Shown: piece by piece, positions 25,150 to 35,563 of the stretch
Numbering within the stretch: the stretch's first letter is position 1
Layout of the letters: each line of letters opens with the position of its first letter
Translations under genes and position numbers: made by a program
The notes under the pieces: model-generated
Database searches by the model: none
Seen by the model: the letters and a program-made list of their open reading frames with translations, nothing else
Told to the model about the DNA's origin: nothing
Assembly: GCA_021234155.1 (NCBI GenBank)
Contig: JAJEKV010000054.1
Span: forward strand, 7,338,655-7,402,654
Direction: 5' to 3'
DNA from: Isoetes taiwanensis
Lineage: Eukaryota > Streptophyta > Lycopodiopsida > Isoetales > Isoetaceae
DNA: 64,000 nucleotides

Positions 25150-26447
25150 TCATATTCCATACATTGGCAGCCGGACGATCCTTCCAGTTTCCTCATAAAG
25201 CACATCTTGTGTAATGTTGTCTTCAATGCTCTTGACAATCTGTATCATTTGCTCTCTATCCTTCTCTATCATTTGCTCCTATATGAGGCAAAATAATTCC
25301 TGAACAAAAGGTAGGATGCACCATGCGCATACAAAACCTCATCATGCTAGATACCTGGATGCTCACAATGCCAAATCAACATTGGTGCCACTAAATGGTT
25401 TTATCAATGTTCCCAATGTCAACTTCGAACTAGTTTATCCTGCCAGAATAAGATCTATGCTGAATGTCTTGCTTGATTTTTGTTCCATTTGTGTTCCAAG
25501 TTACATTGCAATTGTCCATACAAACTGTATAACAAGAAAAATGCAAGTTACCTTTCTATATGTAGTCCATGTATTTGGATGCTTCTTATCGTTCGGCACT
25601 CTCATAAACTCCCAACTATTCTTGATTATGTTCAAAGAGCATTCAACTACCTTGCTCTCTAGTGCTTTCGAACTTATGTTCTCTGCCAAGCATAACAAAA
25701 ACTCAAGGGACAGAAAACCAAAAAGATTTTGCCATACAAACAACTACCAGAAAGTGTCAACTTTGCACCATCAAGACACTTTAGCTCGTCAGTCTTGCCA
25801 ACCAAACAAAGGCGCTGTTCTCTCAACTCCGGTATTGTCTGTAAGAAGAGGAAAAGGGATATTAGATTGATGTGGATAAAGAGGAGTGCATCAGAAACAT
25901 GAGAGACATCTTGTGGATAAAGAGGAGTGCATCAGAAACATGAGTGACATCTTAAAGGAGCATGCTGGCATTCATTTCAAAATGAGCATAGATAGAGCAT
26001 AAAGATGACTCTCTATAGCTATCAGTTGGTTGGTATGGGAATAGAAGAAACCCTGAGAATGAAATCAGCAGAATTCATATGAGGATACTTCCACTTCAAG
26101 AGGCCATTGTATCCATATGGTATGTATGGGTCATCCCATCCCTGCACAAGAAACGAAAATGAATTAACTATATATGAAGCCCTGCACAAACTCCCTAGTG
26201 ACAATATGCTATGTTTTAAATGCAACCATTTTCCTAGGAATTTATTATTGATGAATGAATAAAAGACATCGAATCCTAATATTTAGGGCGCTACACTAGG
26301 CACATGGATCTCTTCACATGTTTCCTTTGATAATCCAAGTTACATTTACCTGGGAAATCACGCCATCAGCTTTATGGGGAAGTTCTGAATAAGACCACCG
26401 AGAATCCTTCGCATCATTGGCAGAACCCAAAATCCCTTCCATTTTTT
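25150..26447 (-). pseudogene. mRNA-capping enzyme, guanylyltransferase C-terminal exons (X copy)
   Basis: Capping enzyme transfers GMP to the 5' end of nascent RNA polymerase II transcripts in the nucleus. Five minus-strand exons have consistent AG/GT sites and phases: 26,350-26,447, 26,052-26,141, 25,748-25,838, 25,552-25,682 and 25,150-25,239. They spell family motifs in order: 'KGFWVLP', 'HKADGVISQ', 'GWDDPYIPYGYNG', 'LLKWKYPHMNSADF', 'KVVECSLN', 'NTWTTYRK', 'IVKSIEDNITQDV' and 'GRIVRLPMYGI', then stop. The first exon is 98 nt. 'KGFW' and 'HKADG' lie in different frames, as if one C were missing from the run near 26,375. The N-terminal phosphatase and the active-site K-x-D-G exon are not seen. 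It is either a pseudogene or a single-base error. Confidence 0.8.
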
Positions 26448-26953
26448 CTGGTATATCAAACCAGCAAATTAATAGAATAAACAGGCCAATTCACACATGT
26501 TATTTTTCTGCATAAAGGGAGGGAGGAAAGCAACATTTATATGGACAATACTTGTACGTGGCTGAGAATTCAATTGGAGAATGACTGAGATGCAGTTCTC
26601 CTTGAAAATCCAACCTGGAAAATGTTCTGCACTTTTCAGTTTGTTATAATGATAGCACTGAATTGCATGATTATAGACACAGTACGCCTTGCTCTTCTAG
26701 ACATGTTATAACTCATCTACATATCTGACCAGTTGAAACAGTCGTCCCACAGCCATATACTCAAAGCTCTGAGGAGCTTTACATTTTATGCCACGATGAT
26801 AAAGAACTGTCCTGCATGTGATTGCCTAAGACATGCATTTTATAGCATAGACTATCTATCTCTACACATGGCATGCCTCCAAATGAAATGAAACTATGCA
26901 CCAAACATCGATATAGAAATGAAACTATGCATCAAGGTGCAATTGAGACCAAC

Positions 26954-27156
26954 CTGGAAATATTGGACTGCCTCCAATTCATAGTTATATTGATGGCTAG
27001 ATAAGGCATCCTGCTTCCTTGCATGCCGTTCTTGGCCATGCAAGGCTGGAGATGCATCATTCCGGTGAACTGCTGATCTGTAAACAGAGTAAGTGTTGGT
27101 TACCCGATGATTTAAGCTCCATAGCAAGGCGCACAAGTCGCAAGGCAGCCATTGCT
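26954..27156 (-). other. two exon-like segments upstream of the capping exons
   Basis: Minus-strand segments 27,104-27,156 and 26,954-27,077 are each bounded by acceptor (tttgcag, tttacag) and donor (gg|gtaacc, cag|gttggt) signals. They are open in two joined frames. One reads 'MAALRLVRLAMELKSS' across the first. Neither matches a capping-enzyme motif. They could belong to a 5' part of that gene or to another transcript. Evidence beyond splice signals is lacking. Confidence 0.3.
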
Positions 27157-27656
27157 CTGCAAACCCCATCACAAAATGGATCAGATCTTGCTACACCACA
27201 ATAACCAAAGACCTGAAAGCTCATATGCTTAAAAAAAAAACCCAATGTTTACCTTGTCATTAGTATGAAGACCTACGAAACATCCAAGGATTTATTCAAA
27301 CAACAGAGTATTTCATAATTGCATGCGGGTTTTCTTTCCCCAAAGGCATTTGAATGGATTTGTTCATACCAGTCCTTGGATGCCACAGAGAAACAAGCCA
27401 AATCGGAAGGCTTGTCTAGCAGAAGCACCGCGTAGATTCCAAAACATCCTTATGTATGGCAAGCATATCTGTTTCTGCAAGCATGTCAATGTGTTTGTGC
27501 ATCAACGGGTGGCATAACTTGGCTTTGGGATCGTGCCAACATCCGACGGACAGCACACAAATTTCCCAATTTAGATGTGGGCTTTTCCCGAAAGCCAGGA
27601 ATAGAACTGATATTTTAAGAATGGAAAGTGCAGAGTCAGTGTGACAACTACAAAGG

Positions 27657-27664
27657 TATAAAAG
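27657..27664 (+). promoter_or_regulatory. TATA box of the kinase gene
   Basis: TATAAAAG lies 69 bp upstream of the kinase ATG, in the expected window for a plant core promoter. The transcription start would fall at about 27,690, inside or just after the hexamer repeat. Confidence 0.55.
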
Positions 27665-27670
27665 AACGTC

Positions 27671-27700
27671 TGCATTTGCATTTGCATTTGCATTTGCATT
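27671..27700 (+). repeat. (TGCATT)n hexamer repeat in the kinase leader
   Basis: About five tandem copies of 'tgcatt' lie between the TATA box and the kinase start codon. TGCATT repeats also contain the legumin-type 'CATGCA'-like core only in part, so a regulatory role is speculative. Confidence 0.85.
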
Positions 27701-27725
27701 GTGTTGGCATTACAGAATTCTGAGT

Positions 27726-28702
27726 ATGGAGACGAAGACGGAGGAGACAGACGAAGAAATTCTCAACTACAACTATTCTGCTTTATTTCCCAATCTTTTG
27801 AAGAGCTATGATCTGCTTAAGGAAATCGGCAGCGGTGGCCAAGCTACGGTTTTTCGCTGCAGAAGTAAAACAGAAGGTAAGAAAGAGTTTGCTTGCAAAA
27901 TCATCTGGGTAGGAGATACAGAGCCGATCAAGGAAGTGGAGATCATGCAGAAGTTAGCCAGCAGCCCTGGCGTAGTGCATATACACGAAGTAATCAAAGA
28001 CAAGCGATTCTGGCACTTGATCATGGAATTGTGCGAATGTAGCTTGCGTGATGTAATCATCAAGAAAGGCAGGCTATTTGAAAAGGAAGCTGCTCTTCTT
28101 ATTCGAAATCTTGCTCTAGCTATACAGGATCTTCATCAAAGGGTATTATCCACCGGGATCTGAAGCCGGGCAACGTTCTTGTGATCTCAGCAGCAAAACC
28201 TTATGATGTTAGGGTTTCAGATTTCGGCCTATCGGCTCGTTTTTCAGGTTCGGCTCCCAGTTTTACATCCAGAGTCGGAACACTAAGATATTTCGCTCCA
28301 GAGGTTGTGCAGGGATATTATTCCACAGAGATAGACATATGGGGTCTGGGTTTGATCCTGTATGAGGCGCTTACAGGGAATTATCCCTTCTCAAGTCTAC
28401 AAACTGCAGAAATTCACGAAGAACTGCTTCATTGCGAGGATCTGGCTGCCTCACACTTGCATTGGCCAGTTGGGTTGGTGTCAGAAGAAGCAAAGAGACT
28501 TGTTATGGCGATGTTGCAGCCTGATCCGGAGGAAAGGATATCTGTGCAGCAAATTTTGGCACATCCCTGGGTTGCCAAATATTATTCTAGTACTACTAGT
28601 AAAAGTGCGCCTCAGAGCTTAAAACGTAAGAGGCCATGCTTCAAATATGGTGTCCCTGCTAAGCTCATCAGAACAGTGAGGCCCTGTGAAATTGCCTGCT
28701 GA
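27726..28702 (+). CDS. Ser/Thr protein kinase, intronless, with a 1-nt frameshift
   Basis: This predicted kinase phosphorylates Ser/Thr; its substrate is unknown. From ATG 27,726 the first frame has the glycine loop 'GSGGQATVF' (residues 35-43), the ATP-anchoring Lys in 'FACKII' (58) and 'LIMELCECS'. After 'DLHQ' near 28,139 the catalytic loop 'GIIHRDLKPGNVL' is one frame off, as if one base were lost from the CAA-A-GGG run. The second frame then gives 'VSDFGLSARFSG', 'GTLRYFAPEVV', 'DIWGLGLILYEALTGNYPF' and a Lys/Arg-rich tail to TGA 28,702. With one base restored the length is about 325 residues, a bare kinase domain. The TTG at 27,699 is not a credible start. Downstream, interspersed repeats begin about 100 bp after the stop. 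Confidence 0.85.
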
Positions 28703-28799
28703 AAGGACATTCTTTCTGTAAATATGTTAATTTGCCACTCAAAGGCAAAAGGCTTGATATATTCTTTTGTACATACGCCACCTCGATGGCATATTATTT

Positions 28800-30996
28800 A
28801 TAAAGGTTGGCTTCTCAATATGCCACCTTCATGACATATTTTTTGAATACAATAGAATTGTTTATAGAGGTTGGCTTATTGCTTGATATACGCCACCTCC
28901 ATTCAAAAGTCTTGTGTATGAATTTAGGTAACATCACGTTCACTCCTGGTACATCAGCACAGAATTCTATATAAGCATATGTATTCAATGAGTGTGATTC
29001 ATGGCTACAAACTTTGGATTCTATGTAAGCATATATGTATTTCAAATGAGTGTCATTCATGGCACAAACTTGGGACGTGGAGTAACTGAACCTAAAGTGG
29101 AGAAATTTATGTGTATCTTAACAACTACGTCCACATGCTCATCCATGAAACCCTCTTTACGGTTAGCCTGTAATGATAATATAAGGTACACACACGAGCT
29201 AGAGAAATAGCCGGCATCAACTTTTAGTTGAGCAAGATTAAGATCGAAGATGCTGAAGTGTAAGTGTTATTCTCTAGCCAGTATATTCTCTAAATTTTTT
29301 GAGCTCTTGGAGAATCATTTAGTTATATCTGAGCGTTTGGACACTAGAGTTGTCCCAACATGGACCCAAATGGGTCGATCTACATTGTCTTTTTAATTAA
29401 ACTTCTACCCAGCATGCTAGGTAAAGAATTTGAGTGAACTGCTTGCACTATCATATTCCTTAGTAGTGCACATGTAAGATAAAATAGATTAAAAATTCTA
29501 AAGATTTGGACATTGTCAAATACAAGCATTGTAACTAATGGGGGTTAGGTAAATTTTGCAATGTGATTAAGATTCCATCGATCATCGTGCATATATGATT
29601 TTTCCTCAATTTTTAGATTAATACATGTCATATAACTGGCCACGTCAAAAAACCTAACTCCAAACCAATGTGTGATTATGGAGTGATAATTCATTTTGTT
29701 TAGGATATCAAAATTTTTAATAGACCCATTTGGGTTCATGGAATGTTGGTTTTTTTTAATTCAATAAGTATCCCAATTTTTTATAGATTGAAATACAACT
29801 TTGCAGTTGAGTATTATTTCATATTAGACCTCACAAAAAAATGTCTAAGCCTTCATGTCGATCCTCTTTGCCAACGTATAAGAAGTTAAGAAATGTTGCA
29901 AGAAACTACTTTCCTCACGTGAGTACACCAACTAAATATTTTGTATTTCAAAATCATTGACATGAAAATTTAATTGTTCCATTAACTTATGAAAGAATTT
30001 GGACTATAGTCTTCTAAAATTGGGTCTTAGAAAAAATTATGAACTTGCTAAAGCCATTGGAACCCATTTGGGTTCTTGACTCTAGAAATTCATTTGCATG
30101 CAAAAATTCAAAGCAGATCGTCACATCGAGCTGGAATTGTACCTATGTTTTGTTCTTGTAACTTTTCAATCTGTTATACTGTAAAGGGAACACAAGAAGT
30201 TGCCACTAAAGAAGATTGTGTCCAAAAGCAGGATATTGATGCAATACTTTTAAAGCTTAATATGACATCACTTAACTCACATCTACAGAACTCAATGAAA
30301 TGGTCTTTTGTTAAATGCTCGATTGAATTTTCTCCTTTAAACCTCGATTTCGCATATGGAAGCCCTGGATAAGAAATGGTTGCACATAGTACAGGAATTA
30401 AAAGTGATAAAAGGGCCTATAAAAATTGTAGCAAACTGAATTAAAAGTGATAAAAGGGCCTATAAAAATTGTAGCAAACTGTATAAAGTGATATGTTATC
30501 CTTATCTAAATACACCTTAACCGACCATTTCATGTAAGGCCCAAATCTAATGTAAAGATAGCACCAGCCGTTGCTTCTTTTCAGCACTTACTTATGATGG
30601 CGTTAAAGCTTAGCGAGTCTCTGTCAACATGCTATTTGAAGGGATTGTAGCCGATATTTTCTTGCTGGAGAGAGCAGGGTTATGACCAGGGTCTGATGCG
30701 AGCTTGGAGATCGAAGAAGCAAGGTCTGATGCGAGCTTGGAGATCGAAGAAGCCACATCTTTGGTAAATTGAATAGCACAAGGCTTGGAAGGGATTATAG
30801 CCGATAATGTGTTTTTTCAAGTAAAGCTAGATTATGAGAAGTTTGCATTGGCAGGGCAAAGCAGAGGAGGTAAGGTAGCCTTTGGACTAGAGTTAAGTTT
30901 TGCAAGCATGGAATTGAAGGCCGTAGCTATAGTAGGATTAGATCCGGTGGATGGAACCTCAAGTCCAGAGCATTAATTGTAAGAGTAGGGTATGAT
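28800..30996 (+). repeat. inverted duplicate of 12,786-14,935
   Basis: This is the plus-strand partner of the 12.8-14.9 kb block. It starts about 100 bp after the kinase stop. It contains palindromes at 29,363, 29,723 and 30,061, the 98-codon frame at 30,076-30,372 and the chlorophyllase fragment at its end. A local 49-bp tandem duplication, 'gaattaaaagtgataaaagg' onwards, occurs at about 30,388-30,480 and is absent from the other copy. Confidence 0.9.
30690..30976 (+). pseudogene. CLH: chlorophyllase fragment (broken), second copy
   Basis: It carries the same remnant as at 12,801-13,085: 'ASLEIEEA' in two tandem 33-bp units, 'SLVN', TGA at 30,770-30,772, 'IAQGLEG', then 'KFALAGQSRGGKVAFGL' with the nucleophile Ser and 'GLDPVDG'. 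It ends at TAA after 'TSSPEH'. The lesions are identical in both copies, so the fragment was already dead when the block was duplicated. There is no ATG in frame before the domain. Upstream, 'EGIVADIFLLERAGL' echoes the 'EGIIADNVFFQ' segment and suggests an older internal duplication. Confidence 0.8.
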
Positions 30997-32035
30997 ACGT
31001 AACATCACGTTCACTCCTGGTACTTTAGCACAGAATTCTATATAAGCATATGTATTCAACGAGTGTGATTAATGGCACAAACTTTGGATTCTATGTAAGC
31101 ATATATGTATTTCAATGAGTGTCATTCATGGCACAAACTTGGGACGTGGAGTAACTGAACCTAAAGTGGAGAAATTTATGTGTATCTTAACAACTACGTC
31201 CACATGCTCATCCATGAAACCCTCTTTACGGTTAGCCTGTAATGATAATATAAGGTACACACACGAGCTAGAGAAATAGCCGGCATCAACTTTTAGTTGA
31301 GCAGATTAAGATCGAAGATGCTGAAGTGTAAGTGTTATTCTCTAGCCAGTATATTCTCTAAATTTTTTGAGCTCTTGGAGAATCATTTAGTTATATCTGA
31401 GCGTTTGGACAATGTTAGAATGAGCAATAACATTTAACACTAGAGTTGTTCCAACATGGACCCAAATGGGTCGATCTACATTGTCTTTTTAATTAAATTT
31501 CTACCCAGCATGCTAGGTAAAGAATTTGAGTGAACTGCTTGCACTATCATATTCCTTAGTAGTGCACATGTAAGATAAAATAGATTAAAAATTCTAAAGA
31601 TTTGGACATTGTCAAATACAAGCATTGTAACTAATGGGGGTAGATAAAATTTGCAATGTGATTAATATTCCATCAATCACCGTGCATATATGATTTTTCC
31701 TCAATTTGTTGATTAATACATGTCGTATAACTGGCTACATCAAAAAACCTAACTCCAAACCAGTGTGTGATTATGGAGTAATTATTCATTTTGTTTAGGA
31801 TGTCAAAATTTTTAATAGACCCATTTGGGTTCATAGATAAGATCTCACAAAAAAATATCTAAGCCTTCATGTCGATCCTCTTTGCCAGTATAAGGAGTTA
31901 AGATTTGTTTCAAGAAACTACCTTCCTCATTTGGGTACACCAACTAAAAATTTTGTATTTCAAAATCATTGACATGAAAATTTAATTGTTCCATTAACTT
32001 ATCACTAGAAGAAAAACCCTATCTTTCGACATCGC
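30997..32035 (+). repeat. third, partial copy of the 28.9-30.0 kb block
   Basis: From 'gtaacatcacgttcactcctgg' onward this repeats 28,926-30,000 in the same orientation, immediately after the chlorophyllase fragment. It ends with 'cactagaagaaaaacccta'. It lacks the chlorophyllase part. It shares private variants with 43,098-43,604, for example 'aatcaccgtgcatatatg'. Palindromes lie at 31,459 and 31,818. Confidence 0.85.
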
Positions 32036-32058
32036 TATGATCCTCGCATATCTGCAGT

Positions 32059-33029
32059 ATGTCGTTCAGATAGTGTACAATTAGCTTTTGAAGTATGTCG
32101 ACCCCTTTACATTTTAAACCTCTCATGCGGGATAGACTAAAGTCCACAAAAGTACCTGAATATGAAGAATGCGGCTCAATGTTCTTGATTGAATGTGTAT
32201 GAGATTGTTCCTTTATTGTGCATCCATAAAAATGTAGCTAGAAACATTAGCCATTTTCCATTCTAAACCATGACACACTGCGATGCTAAAATTATGCAAT
32301 GACATGCCTCCATCCATTCTAACGAGGTGGGAATGTGCACGACATTAAATGCCGTCACATAGCTCTTGGCATTTTAAGCCCATTCAAGGTCACCAATCTT
32401 TCAAAAGGCACATTAGACTTCTCGTGAGAGAACTAGGACCCGGATCTACCAGGAATGGCAGCCAAACTAGGCATGAAGCGGCGAAGATTCAACAAGAACA
32501 AAGCGGCTACAAAGCGGCTCCTTTTTGTAGAAAAACCCTACATGTTAGGGTTGCTCTTTTAACAAATTCTAAGTGAAACTTGCATGTGAAGATTGCAATA
32601 GGAGTACGTCAATTTACATTTGAAATATTTACTAGCCAACAATTCATTGATATAGTACTTTAAAGTGTTCAAGGAGAAAGCAAAAGAGAACTATGCATGC
32701 AAGCAATTTATAGAATATTGACAAATAGCAAACATGCCATTTATCTTCATATTCAACTAAAAAACCTCCTACTTCATGTATAAAAACAACAAATGATCTT
32801 TTAACTTCAAATTTTTACCTTGACGTAATGGTTGTGTGCCAGGACCAATGTATCACCAAGATTGGCACAATGCTATGTTGTTACAAATTACGGTGAGCCA
32901 CTTGAGGGAGGTACAACTTGAGAGACATATACATGGCTATTTGAAGGGAACTTTCTGGTCTTAGTATGACTTGCACTATTTCTCTATTATTTGCAATGGC
33001 AATATTTATCGAATTAAAAAAAAAAAAAA
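32059..33029 (+). repeat. left part of a rearranged block (matches 56,904-57,490)
   Basis: 32,059-32,150 matches 56,904-56,999 and 32,555-33,012 matches 57,003-57,470. The ~400 bp in between (32,151-32,554) is absent from the 57-kb copy. The block ends in poly(A) after 'ggcaatatttatcgaatt', exactly as at 57,452-57,488. An open frame at 32,349-32,576 lies within the extra 400 bp and shows no known motif. Confidence 0.85.
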
Positions 33030-35104
33030 AAACCCTTAAGTCTGGTACAGACTAAACCATTAATCTTAATCAAGACCTTTGTCTAAATCAAGATTCAATT
33101 TGCAGCTCTTAATGCATACAGGTGTATATGCATTAAGACATAGAACTGGTTACATCTTTTTCCTTTCCATATCATTTATATTCAATACTTTATGAAGAAC
33201 AAAACATATATCAGTTTTTGCCTTAAGACTTAGACAAGGTCATCATTTTAATAATGTAAAACATCTCTGAAATTTCACAACCGCAATAATACTGCCCCAA
33301 CTTATATTATGAGCAAGTAAATTACCTTTATCAATAATAGCATATCAAGTTTATCTTACAACCATTATGACATCGTCGAGTACAAATGTAGAAACTTCAT
33401 GTCATATCTTCCATCCAGAAAGTAAATCCGACTACTTGTTTAAAAAGAAAACAAAAGCAGTAGAGGACCACGTTACTGCATGAGAACCAAAGGGCGGTTA
33501 GCCAAGTTCATGGGTAAGAGCCTAAGCTACTAGCGGGCATCATGGGGTCCTCTAAGGTTATCCCCTTCACACTTGCTTGCAATCGGTAAATACTTAAAAT
33601 TATACATGAATGCCATACCAATCTTAACCCAATGGCAAAATACAATTATAGAATCACTATGGTCAGATTTATTGGTTGTCTACCTTAACAATTTTACATA
33701 AAAGCTTCTAGATGCATGCGTGTAGTCCGACCCATGTGTCAAATGTCACTCAAATTAGCGTTTTAACATTATTATAGTGTAACTAGATTTATAGCTTCAT
33801 ATGTGTAGATACCAATTGCAAATAGATCCCATAAAATGCGCTCCGGCAACAATTCATCGACATAAGCTTTAAGTTTCTGACATACCGGTTTATACCATGC
33901 TTCGAGGGAAACAATTACTTTTATGCATCGTGAACAATAATAGATCTATATCTATCTTATCACCCACAATTTTCCAACTCCTATTCTATGCCAGCAAATG
34001 CCTTTATCTACTTAACCATAAATGTTCTAATTACAAGTTTTACATTGTGCAGTAAGTCTCCTTCAGTTCAAACTATGGTCAATGCACTCCTTAAATAGAT
34101 AATTGGAAATTTAAATTAATACAACAAGCTTTAAAGGCGATTACCGCGAGAACATTTATATTCAAGTGCAACTTTAAATAGCAAATCGGATTAAAATGCA
34201 CATGCCATCTCCACAAAATACATCAGAGATAAAATAGGCAGATCCAGCATTTAGTCATTTAACTATTACCCATATCAGATCTACACAAAAATAATAGCAT
34301 TTTATGCCTATGCAACAACCAGTCATTAATTTATCCAATGTCTAGATATGCCTCCATACATAAATGGATGTAGAATTACATTAAATCGCATCTAGATCAG
34401 CATAATAATCATATTCAAATGAAAAAACACGAGTTATTTGGTGGATCTATAAGTTTGCTCCCATCCTTTGCTTCCTTGTTCACATGTTCTTTGGAGTTCC
34501 TTTGTATCATGCTACATTTGTAATGCGGTGGTTCCAACCATACAATTATCTACCACCGGCATATTTCCCTTGCCACTCAGAGCAATGGCGGAGATCTCTC
34601 CGAGCAATGGCGGATCTCTCATGGCGGCCCATTCTCATTCCCAAAGCGGTAGCATGATCAAAGAGACACCTTTGTAGTGTCAAAGCAAAGCCCTAAATAT
34701 AAGAATGGATCTAGGAACCCTAAGTTTTCCAGCCAAGCTCATATTGCGGCCAAGCCCATATTACGGACTGCCACAAATGCATACCATATATGTTAAGGTT
34801 ATGCGGTTAAAATTCCATTTGCCATATCCCAAATAATGGTAAACACATTAAAACATCCCTTTGCATAATGCACCATTACTCATGAACCAGCATGCAATCG
34901 CCAAAGCCCTTGCTTTTTCACCGACAACTCTATGGTACAAATGCAAAGTACTAACCTTATGAGGCGGTGCCATTAGATCTTAATTGCCATATCTTTTCCG
35001 ATAGCTCAAGGCCATAAACCATCACAAATGCACCTGCCAAATTAGATACCTCGCCATCAAACACTCATGTATTTATGCCACAAATTTGTGGACTTAATAA
35101 TAAA
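33030..35104 (+). repeat. 2.07-kb unit, first copy
   Basis: The unit starts 'cccttaagt' and ends 'aatttgtggacttaataa'. It is repeated in the same orientation at 35,564-37,582, with many substitutions and small indels. It has no substantial open frame; the longest, near 34,468-34,677, is not conserved in frame. Together with the second unit and a 459-bp spacer it forms a 4.55-kb insertion into poly(A). Confidence 0.88.
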
Positions 35105-35563
35105 AAATCACGCCTCCATCGGTAGGTCGAAAAAGCCTCGACAAATTTCATATTCATTTTATGAAGTTATGAAGCAACAAGGTGAGTAGGACCTTGTTGC
35201 AGCCAAAAACCCTACCAACTGTAATGCTTTCCTACTCATATGCAAAATAATGTACAATGTACCAATACCAAAATCTCAAATGCTATTTTTATCTTATTTA
35301 ATTCCAAGTTCATCATGATCCATGGGCAAATGCCATTCCACGGTTTGGGCAAATGCCTTTCTAATGAATAATTCAATATTTTTGATTCTTCATGACCAAT
35401 ATCCATTGGTAGTTGACATCATGTCCATTAAATATGACGTCGTGTTCATCCAATCTGTCATGTTCCTATGAAAATACCATCATTTGAAGTTTAGTACAAT
35501 GTAAACACACGAAAATAACCACGGTCTAAGTTCTTGGTATAACCGATGGCGAGATTATATAAA
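35105..35563. other. 459-bp spacer between the two 2.07-kb units
   Basis: This is single-copy in the window. It contains 'ggtgagtaggaccttgttgc', a self-complementary 'acaaggt...accttgt' and no coding frame. If the flanking units were LTRs this would be the internal region, but it is far too short for an intact element. Confidence 0.5.

Larger units (their letters stand above)
19804..26620 (+). repeat. segmental duplication, copy X (direct partner of 57,471-64,000)
   Basis: The copy begins immediately after a 26-base poly(A) run and aligns with 57,471 to the window end over its whole length in the same orientation. Long stretches are identical and differences are scattered substitutions and short indels. 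The clearest large differences are about 365 bp present only here (23,385-23,752) and about 75 bp present only in copy Y (near 60,622-60,697). A third, partial copy of its first ~740 bp is at 37,583-38,325. The copy contains a GTAACGC repeat, a complete MITE, and capping-enzyme exons on the minus strand. Confidence 0.92.

Noticed and set aside
25316-25870. 184-codon plus-strand open frame, the longest in the window, repeated at 62,846-63,259
   Set aside because: It lies antisense to three capping-enzyme exons and their introns, and its start is not conserved between the copies. It is a shadow of the real exons.
27699-27725. Kinase start at 27,699
   Set aside because: That codon is TTG within the end of the hexamer repeat; the ATG at 27,726 suits plant initiation and the domain begins well after it.
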